Below, piece by piece: positions 1 through 11,998 of a stretch of 64,000 nt of DNA; within the stretch, counting starts at the first letter, position 1, and each line of letters starts with the position of its first letter. The DNA comes from Chlamydoabsidia padenii. Lineage: Eukaryota; Mucoromycota; Mucoromycetes; Mucorales; Cunninghamellaceae. A program made the position numbers and the translations under genes. Under the pieces are notes generated by a model. That model saw only the letters and a program-made list of their open reading frames with translations, had not been told where the DNA came from and did no database searches. Location: NCBI GenBank assembly GCA_025330725.1, contig JAIWND010000005.1:992001-1056000 (forward strand), read 5' to 3'.

Positions 1-644
1 ATGACAAGCGCATGTCTCAAGAAGTACCTGGTGATGCTCTCGGTGATGAATTCAAGGGCTACGTCTTCCGTATCTCTGGTGGTAACGACAAACAAGGTTT
101 CCCCATGAAGCAAGGTGTGCTTTTGCCTCACCGTGTGCGTTTGTTGCTCTCCAAGGGCCACAGCTGCTACCGTCCTCGTCGTACTGGTGAACGCAAGAGA
201 AAGTCCGTCCGTGGTTGTATCGTGTCCTCTGATCTGGCCGTGCTCTCTTTGGTGGTGGTCAAGCAAGGTGAACAAGATATCCCCGGTTTAACTGACATTG
301 CCGTGCCCAAGCGTCTCGGTCCCAAGCGTGCCTCCAAGATCCGCAAATTCTTCAACTTGTCTTATGCTGATGATGTCCGCAAGTATGTGATCCGTCGTGA
401 AGTCCAACCCAAGAACCCTGAAAAGAAGCCCTACACCAAGGCTCCCAAGATTCAACGTTTGGTCACTCCTGCTACTCTCCAACGCAAGCGTCACCGGGTT
501 GCCATCAAGCGCAGACGTGCCGAAGCCTCCAAGGAAGCCGAAGCCGAATACAAGCAATTGTTGGCCAAGCGTGTCAAGGAAACCAAGGACAAGAAGATGG
601 AACGTCGTCGTACTTCTTCCATGCAAAAATCTACCTCTGCTTGA
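1..644 (+). CDS. RPS6: 40S ribosomal protein S6 (eS6), 3' part
   Basis: Component of the small cytosolic ribosomal subunit. The frame is open from the window edge (codons from base 3), so the start codon and about 55-60 residues lie outside. The visible part carries the strongly conserved eS6 core, including '[14 protein letters not shown]', '[20 protein letters not shown]' and '[17 protein letters not shown]'. The basic C-terminal helix ends in '[14 protein letters not shown]', which keeps the short RRxSS-type phosphorylation tail known from yeast S6 rather than the longer animal tail. No intron lies in the visible part. It is convergent with RPL30, with about 240 bases between stop codons. 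Identity is essentially certain; only completeness is limited. Confidence 0.97.
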   Translation, partial: DKRMSQEVPGDALGDEFKGYVFRISGGNDKQGFPMKQGVLLPHRVRLLLSKGHSCYRPRRTGERKRKSVRGCIVSSDLAVLSLVVVKQGEQDIPGLTDIAVPKRLGPKRASKIRKFFNLSYADDVRKYVIRREVQPKNPEKKPYTKAPKIQRLVTPATLQRKRHRVAIKRRRAEASKEAEAEYKQLLAKRVKETKDKKMERRRTSSMQKSTSA

Positions 645-883
645 AAAACACACACAACCCCTTCCCACCCCTTCTCCTAGTGATTAGTTACTATTGTAGT
701 TTGTAGTTATTACCTTCCCCCTTCACATCCATATCCTTCTATTTATAATTAAAAAAAAAAACTTTTATCATCATCATCTATCATGTATACAATCATTAAT
801 GGTTTTATTTGTTTGATAAACAATGATTTTTATTATATATAGTTTAATGGTGGATCAACAACATATCTAAAAAACTAGGTCGT

Positions 884-1421
884 TTATTGGGCGGTCAAGA
901 TGTCAGAGTCACCAGCGTCAGTGATGGAGAGGACACTGGTACGGAAGAGCTTACCACAAGCGGTACCGAGATCGATGTTGTCTATAACGCAAAAAAAGTG
1001 GCATTAGTACCAAGCCCCGATCATCCTAATGTTATATATGAATATACTTACTGCCGTTGTAATGGTGGACACCGGTCTTGGACAACATAGCGTAGTATTC
1101 GATTTCAGACTTGCGGAGGGGAGGGCAGTTACCAGCAATGATGACCAACTTGGCTAATAAAAAAGAAAATATAAACAAGATTAGTAACAACAACTATGGA
1201 AGAATGATCTCTACCGAAGAGAATGCCTTTTTTTTATGGGGGTTGACATCTGTCCTCCTCCAAATATCAACAGGATTCGATTACTTACATTTGCCAAGAC
1301 GGAGAGACTTCAAGGTAGTCTTGTAACCGAGGGTGTATTTACCAGACTTGGTAACAAGTTGAAGACGAGAGTTGATGGATTCAGAGTTCTTCTTGGACTT
1401 CTTGTTGGTGATGGGAGCCAT
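884..1421 (-). CDS. RPL30: 60S ribosomal protein L30 (eL30)
   Basis: Structural protein of the large cytosolic ribosomal subunit. Three exons read on the minus strand: 1289-1421, 1052-1153 and 884-981. They give 110 residues, the usual eL30 length. Introns are GT-AG. The spliced protein has '[20 protein letters not shown]', '[20 protein letters not shown]' and '[15 protein letters not shown]', and ends '[10 protein letters not shown]', close to the fungal end. The start is the first Met after a CT-rich leader. An element TTCAAATTCCGC lies about 175 bases upstream (1596-1607); the identical 12-mer precedes RAD6. Family assignment is certain. Confidence 0.96.
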
Positions 1422-1531
1422 TGGTCAAGATTGATTACTGGAAGTAAGGGAAAGAGAGAGAGGGAGAAAAAAAAAAAAAAAAAGGCCAAAGCACAACTTT
1501 ACGCCAACCGGAATCCCAAAAAAATTTTCGT

Positions 1532-1572
<41 letters not shown>

Positions 1573-1595
1573 CCACACCTACACCCATTCATGCA

Positions 1596-1607
1596 TTCAA
1601 ATTCCGC
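1596..1607 (-). promoter_or_regulatory. GCGGNNTTTGAA element upstream of RPL30
   Basis: Reads TTCAAATTCCGC on the plus strand, that is GCGGAATTTGAA in the sense direction of RPL30. It is one instance of a motif found upstream of nearly every gene in the window. Function is inferred from position only. Confidence 0.45.
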
Positions 1608-1821
1608 ATTCAAAAGAGCATAAATCCCACAGTTATAAAGAAAGTTCATTTTATTGATTGATAATAAAAAAAAAGGGGATGGAGGGGAAGAGTATGACAT
1701 AAATAAATAAAGGGGTACTATATATAATGGTGTTATAATTATAACACAGGATAAGATAAAATAAAAAGTGTGTTTATAAGGCTATTGAGATATAAAGCAA
1801 CATATACAACAGGTGTGATTA

Positions 1822-2665
1822 TTATTCCCAAGAGGATTCCACGATTTCACGTACCCGCCTGACATATTCTTTCCTGTTTTCACGATACAAGTTGGCAGCT
1901 TCAGCATTGGCAGGAGAGTTGGGATTAGGATCGTGCAATAAGGATTGGATACTGGTGAGAATGGCCGCCACATCATAAGTTGGACTCCATCGATTTTGCA
2001 AGATATCCAGGCAAAGTTCACCGTTTGCATAAACATTAGGGTGGAACATTTTCGATACAAATTTGACAGAAGGTGGTTTGTTGGGCTATAGAAAGAGAAT
2101 GAGACCATTAGTATATGTGTACATAGATTTGATTTACGGGGTGTGGACTTACATAAGTTTCATCAAATTGTAATACAAGCTTGAACGTACCATCTTCAAA
2201 GGGTGTTTCAGCTAAATAAAAGTATCAGAGTGGTCATTAGTAAATAGTTCACTATTATATATTGGTGTATTGATTTTTTTCTAAAGTATTTACCTGGTCC
2301 AAAGATAACTGCATTCCATAACATGATGTTGTCTGAGCAAGGAGCACCTACAATGATAAAAAGTAAAAAGTATGAGTAAAGTTTAACCAAGAGTCATCAT
2401 CATCTGGCCTTTATTCTTTTCCCCATCCTACATATTGCACGACTTTTTTTTTTTCATTCACCTACCTGATACTCCTCCTATTATAACGATATAAGAATTA
2501 CGGCAACAGCGAAAAAGAATGGTTAGTAAGAGGCTACGCCATCCAGACTCATAGTTTGTGTTCTTTTCTTTTTTTCATTTTTCTTTCTTTTTTTTTTTTA
2601 CCTGGAGGATCGCTTTGTAAACGTTTAAAGTCCCTCATGAGACGTCTTCTGGTAGGTGTAGACAT
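1822..2665 (-). CDS. UBC2: Ubiquitin-conjugating enzyme E2, RAD6/UBE2A type
   Basis: E2 enzyme that passes ubiquitin to histone H2B and to PCNA with Bre1- and Rad18-type ligases (known for the family). Five exons: 2602-2665, 2466-2477, 2294-2347, 2153-2211 and 1822-2085, giving 150 residues. The second exon has only 12 bases and supplies the 'GGVS' part of the conserved 'SDPPGGVSGAPC'. The catalytic cysteine lies in '[13 protein letters not shown]' at residue 88, the same number as in RAD6. The acidic tail of yeast RAD6 is absent; the protein ends '[10 protein letters not shown]', like animal and other fungal members. It lies between RPL30 and the P450 fusion. Confidence 0.96.
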
Positions 2666-2802
2666 GATGTTTTGAGTAGTTGGTTATATAGTGGATTAAA
2701 AACAGAAAGAAAGAGGGCAAAAGATGCACGCAGAAATTATGACTATTACTTCGGGTCGACGGCGTTTGAAATGTATCTGTGGGCCAACATCCAAACATAA
2801 TA

Positions 2803-2814
2803 TTCAAATTCCGC
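2803..2814 (-). promoter_or_regulatory. GCGGNNTTTGAA element upstream of RAD6
   Basis: The same 12-mer TTCAAATTCCGC as upstream of RPL30, here about 140 bases before the RAD6 start codon. It is a putative shared core-promoter element. Confidence 0.45.
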
Positions 2815-2947
2815 TTTCATATTCAAAATCAATGCAATTGCATGAGTACCAACCAAATGAATTCCCAAAGACCAATACACAAAGTGGAATATATAATGAT
2901 TTTTATTTTCATAAATGGAATAACATAATAAATAATACTAATAAATT

Positions 2948-5900
2948 CTAACCCCAAACATCTTCGTTGTAACGACCAGTATCCGCCCATTGTTGCAGGA
3001 CAGCTTCGGCTTCTTCATCATCGTTTGCTTCACCAAAGCTCTTGACCATAGACAAAAAGACGCGGCGCACATCACGGCTCATGCTACCACTACCACAAAT
3101 ATAGACTGCAGCAGGTAAGGCATTTTCGTCGGCAGGATGCATCAAATTCCATACTTCACCAGCATTGGCGAGGATTTGGTGTTGGACATATTTAGTGCTA
3201 GAAGGAGGTTGTTGTCTTGAGAAGGCAACGTGTAAATGGTTAAGTACACCTTGTTCCACGAATTCGTCGAGTTCTTCGCTATAGATAAAGTCTTGATCCG
3301 CACGACGACAGCCAAAGAAGAGAGAGGAGGAGCCTACTTGAATACCTTGTTCTTTGCGTTGGACAGCACGTTCTTGAAGGAAGCCACGGAAGGGAGAGAA
3401 TCCAGTACCGGCAGCGATCATGATGATAGGGACGGCGGGATTACTGGGTAAGTCAAAGGTACTCTTGGAAGATTTGAAGACAGCTTGGATCTTGATCGAA
3501 TCGTTATCACTACCATCCACCAGGCTTCGAGAGAGGAAGGAAGAGGCAAGACCACTGTAGTGCTGATTATTGACCACATCATCTACCACACCCACAGTAA
3601 GAGCAGCAAACTTTTCAGATTTCAAAGGAGAGCTGGCAATAGAGTATCGACGAGGTTGCATCACACCAGCAGCAGATACAAATTGGGTAAAGTCCAAGGT
3701 GTTCACTTGAGGGAATCCCTTTTGAAGGTCCAATAAGGTTCTGTAGCGCTTGATAAAGGCAGGATATTGATCCACATTGTCTTGATCAGGCATAATCAGC
3801 TTTTCAAAGGCTTCGGCAGTTTCAGGGGCTTGTTGGCGTAATTGATTGGCAAAGCAAGAGAGAATGTATCGAGATGGTGGAGAGGTGAGATCGGCATAGT
3901 AAGTAAGAGCATTACGAATGGTACATGGCGTCTTGATAGCAGCTCCGAGAGAGCGAGAAGATAAACCAGCTTGAGAGGCAGGATCGATTTCAAATACCGA
4001 GTCGAGAATCCATCCAAAATTCAAAGCAATGGCTTCCACCATGGCTGGGTCGTTTTGAGGCATTACTTCTAAATGATCACCGGCGTTGTAAAAGTGCCCT
4101 TCAATATGGCTGATAGGTGTGAGCTGAGAGATATCCAATTCGATATGACGAGTGCTGCGACCAGACCCAGGGTGTTGAAGTTCACGGTTGATCTTGATGA
4201 TGGCGTTCTTTTCACCATTCTTATTCTTGATACCAGCTTGGTACTTGTCTTCATCTTTGGGGCTGATATATCGAAGTTTTATGTTTGATGTGGTTTTTTT
4301 GCTAGTTGTTGCTGTAGGTACCACCGATTTGTCTTCAGAGATACCAATACCATAGTAATCCAAAACATAAGACCAAAAGTGAGCACACCTAAGGAACAAA
4401 ACAAAAAAAAAAAAAAAGTTATCAGTATATATGTATCAAACAAATTCCATATGATTATCTTTTCTTTTCTTTTCTTTCATTACCATTCATTGAATTCAGC
4501 ATCCATGTCCTTGTCAGCATTGCCTTCACCATGAGCAAAGAAGCGTTCAGCACCAAATTCTTCCAATGCATCATCCACCTTTCGAGGGAAATGTTGATAA
4601 GTACGCCAGTTCTTGTTACCAACACCAAATACAGCATATAAAAGACCCTTGAAGATTTCTTGATGATTGGAATCAGATTTTTTGCTGTCGATGAATTTGT
4701 TAAAAGCTTCCGCCGTATCAGGAGGTTGACCATTGTAAGTAGCAGTACAAACCACCACCAATTCACGTTGTTTGCCAGAAGTAGGACCTTCGTATTTTCC
4801 AGATTTCAAAGTTTCCCATTTATCCATTTCCATCATCTTGACATTCGTGAATCCAAATTCGTTGGCTTGTTGTAAAAGTTGGTTAGAGTAATCTTGAGCA
4901 GTACCAGTTTGAGTACCAAAAAGAATAGTAACAGGAGGGAGAGGAATTTCCTTTGCAGCATCAGCATGAGCTAGTTGAGGCATGGCACGAGGAGCAGACT
5001 TTTGTTCATCCTTGGCAGTGATTTGGTTGAGATCATTGTCGACATTGGGTTTAGGGAAGTCAGTACGAGGGTGGATAGTCATCAGCAAATGATCAGGCTT
5101 GGTTGTGGCGGTATGAGGATCAAAGGTAACATCAGGTCCATCTAATTGAAAAAAAAAAAAAAAAAAAGGATATATATATTTAAGTATCAATATCAGAATT
5201 TGGTTGTTGTCCCCTTCATTTTTTCCTTTACTTTTACTTACCATAACAGAACTTGTATTTATGCAAGAACATCGCCAATACAGTTTTAGCTTCTTGAAGA
5301 GCAAATGCCATACCAATACAAGCACGTGGACCAGTTGAGAATGGCAGCCTATCAAAACACCAATGAGAAGAATCAATACATGTCTGTGAAGAGATAATGT
5401 CTTTATGATTATACCACTTACCAAGCAAAGCGAGATCGTTTTTGTTCATTTTCGGGTGTGAAGCGATCAGGATCAAATCGAGAAGGATCAGGATATACTT
5501 CTTCGTTATGATGCATAGCTAATCAATTACAAAAAAATTAAAGAGTTAAATAATTCATCATTGTTTTTTTTTCTACTTGTTCTCTTACCATAGACCTGCA
5601 CTGATACACCAGTATCAGCAGGAATCTTGTAGCCATGAGGGACAATACATTCCTTCTTGCAGTATTTAGAGAGAGCACGTACAGGAGGATATTTTCGAAG
5701 TGTTTCCTTGATGGTCTGGTGAATGTATTTCAGATTGCTGATTTGTTCGGAAGATGGTAACTTGTCGTAGGTGATTCCAGTGTTGGCAATTTCTTGCAAG
5801 ATCTTGGCTTCAATATCAGGGTTTCTTGAGATTTCATACAACACCCAAGCCAAAGTATTCGCAGTAGTATCATGACCTAAAAAGAGAAGAGTCTGTTATT

Positions 5901-7244
5901 AGTATCATACATCAAGTTTCCCGCCATCCGTTGATTTTAATCTTACCAGCAATCAAAAAGGTCACGACTTGATCACGGATGTTTTCATCAGTAAGGCCAT
6001 CATCATTTTCATCACGAGCATTCAACATGAATCCAAGCATATCCTTATTCTTGTCATTAGCATCAGGACCATTCTTTCTTTCCGCAATCACATCACCCAC
6101 AGTATCGTGCATGATTTTGATAGCTTCATCAAAGTGGCGATTGGCAGCAGTTGGGATATGCTTCATGAATTGAGCTTGAGTTCGTCGAGTCACCACCATC
6201 TTCAAAAGATAAGCCATAGATTGAATCAAAGGATGAGGAGGAGCATCTTTATTGTCAAGAAGGCCAAATTCGTATCCAAAGCCAATTCGTCCAATAGTTT
6301 CAAAGGTCACCTTGGTAGTCCAGTCAAGAATATCTACCTCTTCTGTGGGTTTCATTTGGTCAAGGATCTTGATGGTGCGTTGAGTGATGATACCCATTTC
6401 TTCTTGGTATGCCTATCGATATATGAATATGGTATATTAATATGAGTATGAGTCTATCGCAATAAGCTCAACGGTTTCTTTTCTTTACCTTGATAGCACG
6501 GGGTGAGAAAGCGGGAATCAATAACTTGTGAGCAAGCTTCCAATCGTCATCGCTAGTATCCGTAGTAAACAATCCTTGACCAGCAAAAGTTTTCACTTCT
6601 GATAATGGAGTAGGCCCAACCTATAAAATAGATAGGCAAGTTAGTTAGGGGTTATAAGATGTGTTTCCTTTTTTTTAAAAAATAAAAAAAACATACCTTT
6701 TTAGTGAAGTATTCACTTTCTTTAACAAAGAGTTCTGCAACGTCAGGATCATTAGTACCAATATTGCGTTGACCAAGTGTGGTTGTATCGACAACAGGAC
6801 CATAAGTATCGAATAGTTTCATCCATCCGGCCGTGCTAAGTTTGAGTGAGGAAGAAGAAAGAAAAGAAGAAATTGTGAGAATTGATCAAACAGAAAGAAG
6901 AAAAAAACTGGGTTTAAAACTTACAAATCTGGCAGGAAATCGTATAGGTTTCCAACAAATGGCAACTTCTTGGGACCAGGGATCATTTCTTTGATATGGT
7001 TAGGAAAATCCACATAGACAACTTGTTGCTTACGGCAATCATCAATACCATTTAATAGATTCCCTGAGCCATCAAGTAAGAGAAGTTCTTGAGAGTTAGC
7101 ACCAATAGCTAGTTTTTCGGCAGCAAGACCACGAACAGTGTCTAAATTTGCACCACTTCCAAATCGGATGATTTGTCCATCGGTTTCAATATTCTTGGCA
7201 CCTTTTAGAGCGACAATCAATGACGTTGTGTTATTATCAGTCAT
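2948..7244 (-). CDS. Self-sufficient cytochrome P450-CPR fusion (CYP505/BM3 type) with extra N-terminal domain
   Basis: Nine exons (6925-7244, 6697-6835, 6489-6620, 5947-6412, 5589-5876, 5422-5518, 5242-5348, 4484-5141, 2948-4388) splice in phase to 1215 residues. The P450 part (about 85-560) has I-helix '[15 protein letters not shown]', ExxR 'KETLR' and heme loop '[16 protein letters not shown]' with the thiolate Cys near 488. A flavodoxin domain follows (about 580-725: '[11 protein letters not shown]', '[13 protein letters not shown]'). Next is the FAD/NADPH reductase with '[10 protein letters not shown]', '[13 protein letters not shown]' and a terminal 'GRYNEDVWG'. Family members hydroxylate fatty acids near the omega end in the cytosol. 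No membrane anchor is seen. The first ~75 residues are not usual for CYP505 and look like a small beta-grasp domain (inference). All catalytic residues are present. Confidence 0.94.
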
Positions 7245-8720
7245 TATGTATAATAGTTTCTTGAATATAAGGGGGGAAAGAGTGAGGAGTTAGGCCTTTC
7301 TTATTGTTGGTTTTTTCAACTTGACACGAAATCAGTTTCGGTTTTTATACCCTGACACTGGCTGAATAATGGTTCCGAGGGTTTGCATGACAAAAGAAAC
7401 TCCGCTCTACACTTAAATCACTTGGGTTTACGAATTGAAAACCCGCAAAACGAATCCTGCAATCATTCTTTTTTTATCGAATTCATTTCTGATTGACAAT
7501 TGCTAATACTATCGACTGATATCATTTTTCAACTCGATAAGAGTTCTTGCTTGCTTTTTTCAAGGAATTTGCTTTTTTCAACGCATGTACCCAAACGTCT
7601 GGCAATATTCAAACCCAGCGGAAAGGTATCCGAGATTGTCTTATCCGAGAGACCCAGCTAGGAAACGGATCGGATATCATGTATGTATCAATAAAGGAAA
7701 AGGCAATATTAATCATTAATCTTCCCTGATCGAATCGCTTTAGCTATATATATCGTTCCTATGCTTTTTCCGGATATCCCGTAGCACTCATTAATGCTAG
7801 CCATAAAGTTAATAATAGTTCAATCTCCGAATTGCTCGTACATGAACGATCATTTGTCTTTTTTGGCAATTGTTCTATCGTGGGCTAGAAGAATCATTAA
7901 TACTGCCAGCTCTTCCAACATCTGTTCAAGTAAACTTGGTTAGTATATCATGTTCAGTATAATATTTACCTTTATGTTTTTGCAAGACAGTCATTATCTA
8001 CTGATGCATTCTATCTTTCATCAGAGTAGAGCGTTATGATATGTGGATTAAAAGTTGGAGTCCTGGTCAGGGCTTAATTCATCAATTCACTCTCTTTTTC
8101 GAGTGTTGTACCTTACGACCCATTTTCTTTTCTCATCATTACTATACCATTGGTGATGATAAGCAAGCATTCTCCCTCTTCGTAAAGGTTGATCTCCTAC
8201 GGCTTGTGAAATCCAATCCCGAAACCTAAAACATTGACGTTGTTCCGCTTCCGACGAATAACGAGAAAAATCAAACGATTTATTAAAATGCCTTCTAAAA
8301 AAAAAAAAAATTATTATTAAAATGCCGTCAGCCATTTTCAGCCAATTAAATAAAAATCTTCTCTCTTTTCTCTCTTTCCTTCTCTTCTTTAACAAATAAT
8401 CCATCCACACGTTATACTTTGAATTATCCATATTCTTATACAACACCAACTTGGTTTATAGCCTTCATATCGTCATATAAATTATATAACAACCTAGTAT
8501 AGCATCACCCATTCTTACTTACAAGTAGTCGATTGATACTACGAGTAAACTACATTTTAAAAAAGTTTTTTGACCCCTTCCTCTTTTATTGACATACCAA
8601 TTGACTCTAGTAACCACATACATAGTAATACACTCATATCCATCTACTCTCACCATTCCATACTCTAAAATTTGGTTTGTAGATTACATGAACAAACAAC
8701 TATAACAATGAACTAGCAAA
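7245..8720 (+). other. Gene-free stretch upstream of the P450 fusion
   Basis: Holds the P450 promoter region with the GCGGG/TTTCAA element, then AT-rich sequence. Short open frames occur on both strands, but none has a recognisable motif, a plausible splice pattern or a CT-rich leader. Nothing further is seen. Confidence 0.5.
7435..7446 (-). promoter_or_regulatory. GCGGGTTTTCAA element upstream of the P450 fusion
   Basis: TTGAAAACCCGC on the plus strand, about 190 bases before the P450 fusion start. It matches the recurring element. A second weaker match (AACTCCGC) lies near 7400. Confidence 0.4.
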
Positions 8721-9270
8721 ATGGAAAAGCGCTTGATTACTCTTCGACGAAAAAGAACCCAATAATCAACGAAACCCCCAACTACTGTAAAACTGACCTC
8801 CTTCCTCCTCCTTGCTTTACTGGTGCCCGTAATGCAACTCCAGTTGGTAGGCAGCTACTCCCTTTTGGATGTAACTTTGGATATACTCGTCTGGCGGACA
8901 ATGAAAAGTGGATTATGTGGGGTGACAAGTATAGGTAATTGAAAGATATTATTGCGCCAAAGGATCCAGAAGAATAAGTAACCAGGTTAATATATCAAGT
9001 AAACGGGCATGGTACATCGATACGTCTCACAGCATGGAATTATCTATGGTGGATGAACAATGAATTCCAGGATCCTTTTGTTGCGTGGATTACGATAGGA
9101 CCTTTATTGACGGATATGGATACGGTGGGTCTGGGTAATCGAAAGGTGGTACTTTTTACTTGTGTGGCAGAAGTATGTTTTTTTTTTTTAATGAATACAC
9201 CTCTGTTGATGTAATGCTGAATAACCCTTAATATCTGAAGTTCTATCTGATCCCCCTCCCTGTCTCTTAG
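8721..9270 (+). pseudogene. Possible broken small membrane-protein gene
   Basis: A frame from ATG 8721 reads a basic start (MEKRLITLRRKRTQ), then meets an in-frame TAA. It then continues in the same frame into a hydrophobic stretch 'SFLLLALLVPVMQLQLVG' and 'SLLDVTLDILVWRTMKSG', up to a GTAATT donor near 8934. A second block starts after a possible CACAG acceptor near 9032. It reads 'NNEFQDPFVAWITIG' and 'RKVVLFTCVAE', then a GTATGT donor. A last block 'FYLIPLPVS' ends at a TAG after an AAG acceptor. Splice signals and hydrophobicity suggest a gene or relic, but the premature stop and lack of any family match make this tentative. Confidence 0.25.
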
Positions 9271-9923
9271 AAATGTATGTTTTTACTGTAGTTTAGCTGT
9301 AGTTTAGATAACTGTCATTGTGTTGATTTAATAATAAAATTGTCTTTTAAATGAATACAAACTGTTGATTTGACTTTTTGGCATGTCGTGCAGCTTGAAT
9401 TGAAAATGTATCATACACAGTTATTTTATAAGCATAACTTTGTTTTTGTCGATCTTACTTTGATTCAAGATCTATTTTTAACGAACCTTGTCTTTGTCGA
9501 TCTTACTCCATTTTTAACGAACCTTTCCCTTCCCCATTGAATTTACGGACTTAATTTGGATTGACAGACAAGACAAAAATAATTGTACACTCCGCTTACA
9601 CTTTGCCTTGAATCCTTGACAGAGCTCGATTCTCATGACAAAAGTGACCATGAGCATTCCTTAGCCTATTTCCAACAAACTTTACATAATACCAATGTAA
9701 CAAGTCCCCTGTATGGAGCAATATAGCTTTTTCAGATCCCGCCTGCCTCTACTAAGATTTGGAAAGGCTCTACTCTCTCCGATTGTCAACGGATACTAAT
9801 GATTAAAGTGCCGATGTGGACACTATAGTATATTTCCAACATAATTCACCGCAAAAGCCAAGCTCTAATACTCTTGTATCAGTATGTTCCGGCTTGCGAT
9901 GACTTTTACCTGTCATTTGTAAG

Positions 9924-9956
<33 letters not shown>

Positions 9957-10592
9957 TGAAGAGGAACCAGACAAATACTCTTTCGTATCCCGAGATTAAT
10001 GTAGACGATCTCGATATTTTTTTTGTCATCCCAAATCGACTTTTGTCTATATGGATGGATATATTGATTATGGGTTGCTACAGGTCAATACCGCAATGAT
10101 GAAATTTATATAGATCCGATACTGGTGCCACAAAGGCGTATATATAAACAATGGTGACACCGATCGCTACAATGCAGGCGGTAAAGATAGTAGCAATACA
10201 TATAGCACACATATCAATTAATAAAAGACAGCCAGATAACATAAAGGCATTTATATATAAAACAATACATATAGATGAATAGAAGACATTTAGATAAAAT
10301 CAAGACATGCAGGTAGAGTGAAGACATGTAGGTGCATCAAAGTTATTGCACATATTTATTAAAAAAAACAAATTCATATTTGGAAATGAGAAGTCCAGCA
10401 AAAAACCGTATAATGTAATTGGGTAATTAGCTGCACACCAGAAGTTCATTATTCCTGTCAAGTTATAAGACAGTAAAGGGTAGTGAGTAAGATAAGTGGT
10501 TTTATTTAATAAGATTATATAGACATTTATAATATATGGTCTACGGGGGAATAAGGGATAATAACCAACACAATATGACAATATAATAAACG
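9271..10592 (+). other. Gene-free AT-rich stretch with one repeat copy
   Basis: AT-rich sequence with a 30-base A run near 9925-9953 and one partial copy of the dispersed 240-base repeat (listed separately). No coding frame is supported. Confidence 0.5.
9560..9745 (+). repeat. Partial single copy of the dispersed 240-base repeat
   Basis: Shares long runs with the tandem units at 23328-24000, such as CATGACAAAAGTGACCATGA, GCATTCCTTAGCCTATTTCC and CTGTATGGAGCAATATAG. The left part is diverged ('CCGCTTAC', 'CCTTGAATCC'). After GCAATATAGC the match ends. Confidence 0.85.
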
Positions 10593-11150
10593 CTACTGTA
10601 ATAATATAAAAGAAGCCAGTTCATCAATTGCCATTTTTTCTTGCTTGATTAACTTGAGTTCGTCAACAGCCGCCATAACAGGATTTGAGTCTTCATTATA
10701 TTAATGTAAGGGTTTGCTTTTCAGTGCCCCCGGTCCTTCTTGATAGTACGTTGTCGCCGAGTATACCCATTAAAAGCTTACCCTTCCAACACACCTTGTA
10801 GTTCTTCCACCATTTCCACAGGAGTGTAGCCAAATAATTCCGCCAGAGAATCGTACCTTGCCATCCATTGTTGTGCTTCCGTTGCAAAAGTTGGAAATCT
10901 AGTACGTCGTCGTCGTTCCAAGTAGGTGTTGGACATAATCTTGTCATTCACGTCGTTCCTTGCCGCATTCCATAAAACAAGTATGCAAAAACCAACAAGA
11001 ACACAAAGCCTACAACCAGATGAAATGTGATTAATAACCTTGTCTTTTCATGTTTTTTTTTTCTTTACTTACTTCGTACCAGAAACAAAGAGAAATCACA
11101 AAACATCAGAGACAACAATCAAGAAAGAAAGCCCAGCCATAATACATGAA

Positions 11151-11545
11151 GACAAGCCTGCAATAAGAGCAAGAAGGATGATTGGTAACATTATCTTTTC
11201 ATGTTTTTTTTTTTTCTTTACTTACAATAAAGTACCCGTAAACATTACACATTATGATCCATCCCCAAGAATCAAATGGAGCGCCGTAACTGGTGGCGAA
11301 TGCAACAAGCCCGAGAATAGGTAGATCCACAATAATGCTTCAGCATACCAGATATCCCGCTTTACCAGCACAACCCATTCGCTAGCAGATCCAGGTGTGG
11401 AACAAGACACGATGTCGCCTACGTCCTGCCACGGCAAAAAGGCTAGGCCTAATCACTATTCTACACAAAGGTAGCCGCCTCGCAAAATCTGCCAACTTAT
11501 CCATTTGATTACTAACAGGAGACTTCACATATCAGGGACAAAGAG
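11151..11545. repeat. Direct repeat unit 1 (about 450-base period)
   Basis: Runs from GACAAGCCTGCAATAAG to the sequence after GGAGACTTCACATATCAG. It is matched with few changes by unit 2, which starts 451-452 bases downstream. It carries one exon-like block and a following intron-like T-rich stretch of the broken membrane-protein gene. Confidence 0.85.
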
Positions 11546-11601
11546 AGAGATCATACACCACAAGAGACAATAAACATGAAAGGCAGGTAACAATACAAGA
11601 A

Positions 11602-11998
11602 GACAAACCTACAATAAGGGCAAGAAGTATGATTAGTAACATTGTCATTTCTTGTTTTTTTTTTCTTCTTTGCTTACAATAAAGTACCCATAAACATTAC
11701 ACATCATGATCCATCTCCAAGAATCAAATGGAGCGCCGTAACTGGTGGCGAATGCAACAAGTCCGAGAATAGGTAGATCCGCAATAATGCTTCAACATAC
11801 CAGACATCCCGCTTTACCAGCACAACCCATTCGCGAGCAGATCCAGGTTTGGAACAGGACACGATGTCGCCTACGTCCTGCCACGGCGACAAGGCTAGGC
11901 CTAATCACTATTCTACACAAAGGTAGCCGCCTCGCAAAATCTGCCAACTTATCCATTTGATTACTAACAGGAGACTTCACATATCAGAGGCAAAGAGG
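11602..11998. repeat. Direct repeat unit 2 (about 450-base period)
   Basis: Second copy of the 11151-11545 unit, over 90 percent alike by eye across CAAATGGAGCGCCGTAACTG and AGGCTAGGCCTAATCACTAT. Differences are mostly single bases. A shorter third similarity (CTTTACTTAC after a T run) lies near 11040-11075. Confidence 0.85.

Noticed and set aside
2948..7244. Recent bacterial origin of the P450-reductase fusion because of BM3 likeness
   Set aside because: Eight spliceosomal introns and local base use fit the host. CYP505-type fusions are already widespread in fungi.
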